From JAUIKM01 sp964445695 (lineage in GTDB: Bacteria; Bacteroidota; Ignavibacteria; Kapaibacteriales; UBA7675), in the NCBI GenBank assembly GCA_964445695.1, contig CAYULF010000028.1, forward strand, positions 1 to 64,000: DNA of 64,000 nucleotides, written 5' to 3'. How positions within the stretch are numbered: position 1 is the first letter of the stretch; each line of letters begins with the position of its first letter. The notes beneath the pieces were generated by a model. The model did no database searches. It was not told the DNA's origin and was given only the letters and a program-made list of their open reading frames with translations. Shown one piece after another: positions 62,890 through 64,000 of this stretch. The translations under genes and the position numbers were made by a program.

Positions 62890-64000
62890 TTATTCCGCCA
62901 GCTGCGCCAGATTGGTCTTCAGCTTTTCCAGCGTGGACTCAAAATTGCGCAGTTTATCGCGTTCGTTCTCGACTACTTCGGGTGGCGCGTTGTCCAGAAA
63001 ACGGGCATTGCCGAGCTTTTTGGACGTCCCGGCCGCCAATCCCTCCATACGCTTGATTTCTTTGTTAATCCTCGCGCGTTCCGCCTCCAGGTCAATGTGC
63101 CCCGCCAGAGTCAGGAAAACCTCAACGCCGGAAGCCAGTGAAGCGATTGATCCCTTCGGTTTGGTCAGATCGGTTGTGATTGCGAGCGACTCGGCGCGGG
63201 TAAGTTCGCGCACCAGATCGGCAACGGATTGCAGCAGAGCCACGTCTTCCGCACCGGCACAGCGCAGACCGACCGGCAGACGCTCGTGCGGTGGAATTTT
63301 CATCTGACCGCGCAGAGTACGCACTTCTTCAATGACCGACTGAATGCGACCGAAACTGCCGAGCACGGCCTTGTCGATCAACGCGGGATTTTCAACCGGG
63401 AACTGCGCGCGCGCCAGACTCTCATCTTCAGCGCCCGCGCCGATGGCGTGCCATAGAACTTCGGTCAGATAGGGCATCACCGGATGCAGGAGGCGCAGCA
63501 CGCCCTCGAAAATGTTAAACGCATGATCGACGTAAGCACGTTGCTGCGCCGCATCGTCGGAGGCGGCAACGCGGATCTTGACCGCTTCAACGAACCAGTC
63601 GCAGAAGTCGCTCCAGATAAATTCGTAGAGTTTGCTGGAGTATTCGTTGAGGCGGAAGCTTTCGAGCGCCGTGCGCGTCTCGACAATCGTCTGGTTAAAC
63701 CGGGCCGAGATCCATTTGTCTACCAGATCCTGACTCTGCGAATCAATGGCGCTGCTGCCGTCCGCGCCGACTTCCCTGCGTTTCATCAACAGGAAACGCG
63801 CGGCGTTCCAGATTTTGTTGGCAAAGTTGCGGCCGAGTTCAATCGTGCTGATATCCTGCGTCTTTTCATCGACCGCCAGGCGCACGTCGAGACCGATGGG
63901 CGCAACGTAAATCAGCGAAAAGCGCGTGGCGTCCGCGCCATAGCGCTTGACAATTTCGAGCGGATCGGGCGAGTTACCGAGCGACTTGGACATCTTGCGT
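62890..64000 (-). CDS. valS: Valyl-tRNA synthetase, C-terminal part (runs off right edge)
   Basis: The frame is open to the window edge, where it reads RKMSKSLGNSPDPLEIVKRY, the class I KMSKS loop that stabilises the aminoacyl-adenylate transition state. The anticodon-binding helical domain follows (WNAARFLLMKRREVG, WISARFNQTIVETRTALESF, VMPYLTEVLWHAI). The protein ends with the ValRS coiled-coil arm (LEAERARINKEIKRMEGLAA, KLRNFESTLEKLKTNLAQLA). The arm distinguishes ValRS from IleRS and LeuRS. The N-terminal Rossmann and editing domains lie beyond the window. Confidence 0.96.
   Translation of the reverse strand, partial: RKMSKSLGNSPDPLEIVKRYGADATRFSLIYVAPIGLDVRLAVDEKTQDISTIELGRNFANKIWNAARFLLMKRREVGADGSSAIDSQSQDLVDKWISARFNQTIVETRTALESFRLNEYSSKLYEFIWSDFCDWFVEAVKIRVAASDDAAQQRAYVDHAFNIFEGVLRLLHPVMPYLTEVLWHAIGAGAEDESLARAQFPVENPALIDKAVLGSFGRIQSVIEEVRTLRGQMKIPPHERLPVGLRCAGAEDVALLQSVADLVRELTRAESLAITTDLTKPKGSIASLASGVEVFLTLAGHIDLEAERARINKEIKRMEGLAAGTSKKLGNARFLDNAPPEVVENERDKLRNFESTLEKLKTNLAQLAE

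Overview
The window looks like a piece of a moderately GC-rich genome from the Fibrobacteres-Chlorobi-Bacteroidota (FCB) group. Evidence: five proteins end in a type IX secretion system (T9SS) type-A sorting domain; several surface proteins carry FYSR-x-x-GDW-x-x-P-x-x-WS modules; an OmpA-type anchor is present; and two promoters contain a TAnnTTTG-like -10 element. A T9SS-bearing lineage outside the classical Bacteroidia (for example Kapabacteria, Ignavibacteria or Chlorobi relatives) would fit, but the species cannot be fixed from the sequence. Every confident gene except one acyl-CoA ligase is on the minus strand.

Region by region. (1) 1-2.1 kb: the end of an ABC export operon, with a LolD/MacB-type ATPase translationally coupled (ATGA) to an FtsX/MacB-type permease that has an extraordinary His/Asp repeat and runs off the left edge, plus a HinT-like nucleotide phosphoramidase. 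(2) 3.1-23.0 kb: four tandem paralogues, each about 1,500 residues, secreted, ending in T9SS tails and mostly followed by an intrinsic terminator. The outer two are near-identical and the inner two are divergent; a fifth 5' flank survives without its gene. (3) 23.3-49.1 kb: a surface-structure locus. In order of transcription it encodes a tail-fibre-like repeat protein, a 4,820-residue seven-module giant, a LuxR-type response regulator, an acidic two-cysteine repeat protein, a second repeat protein with a dockerin-like end, a T9SS-tailed protein, an OmpA-domain outer-membrane protein and a second LuxR-type response regulator. No histidine kinase is present. The first repeat protein and the two-cysteine protein share a 20-bp dyad operator at exactly the same distance (161 bp) from their start codons. 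(4) 49.3-64 kb: ordinary cell genes (GH3/NagZ-like hexosaminidase, hotdog thioesterase, threonine aldolase, acyl-CoA ligase, PcaF-like thiolase, glycosyltransferase 2 with TPRs, valyl-tRNA synthetase) and a 996-residue coiled-coil envelope protein. Between them lie two long gene-free stretches with tandem repeats.

The most interesting part is 23.3-49.1 kb: a giant-protein surface assembly with two embedded regulators, a shared operator and a candidate head-to-tail cross-linkable subunit. Two further signals are the paralogue array with its gene-less promoter relic, and a strong excess of the palindrome GTTAAC across most of the window.
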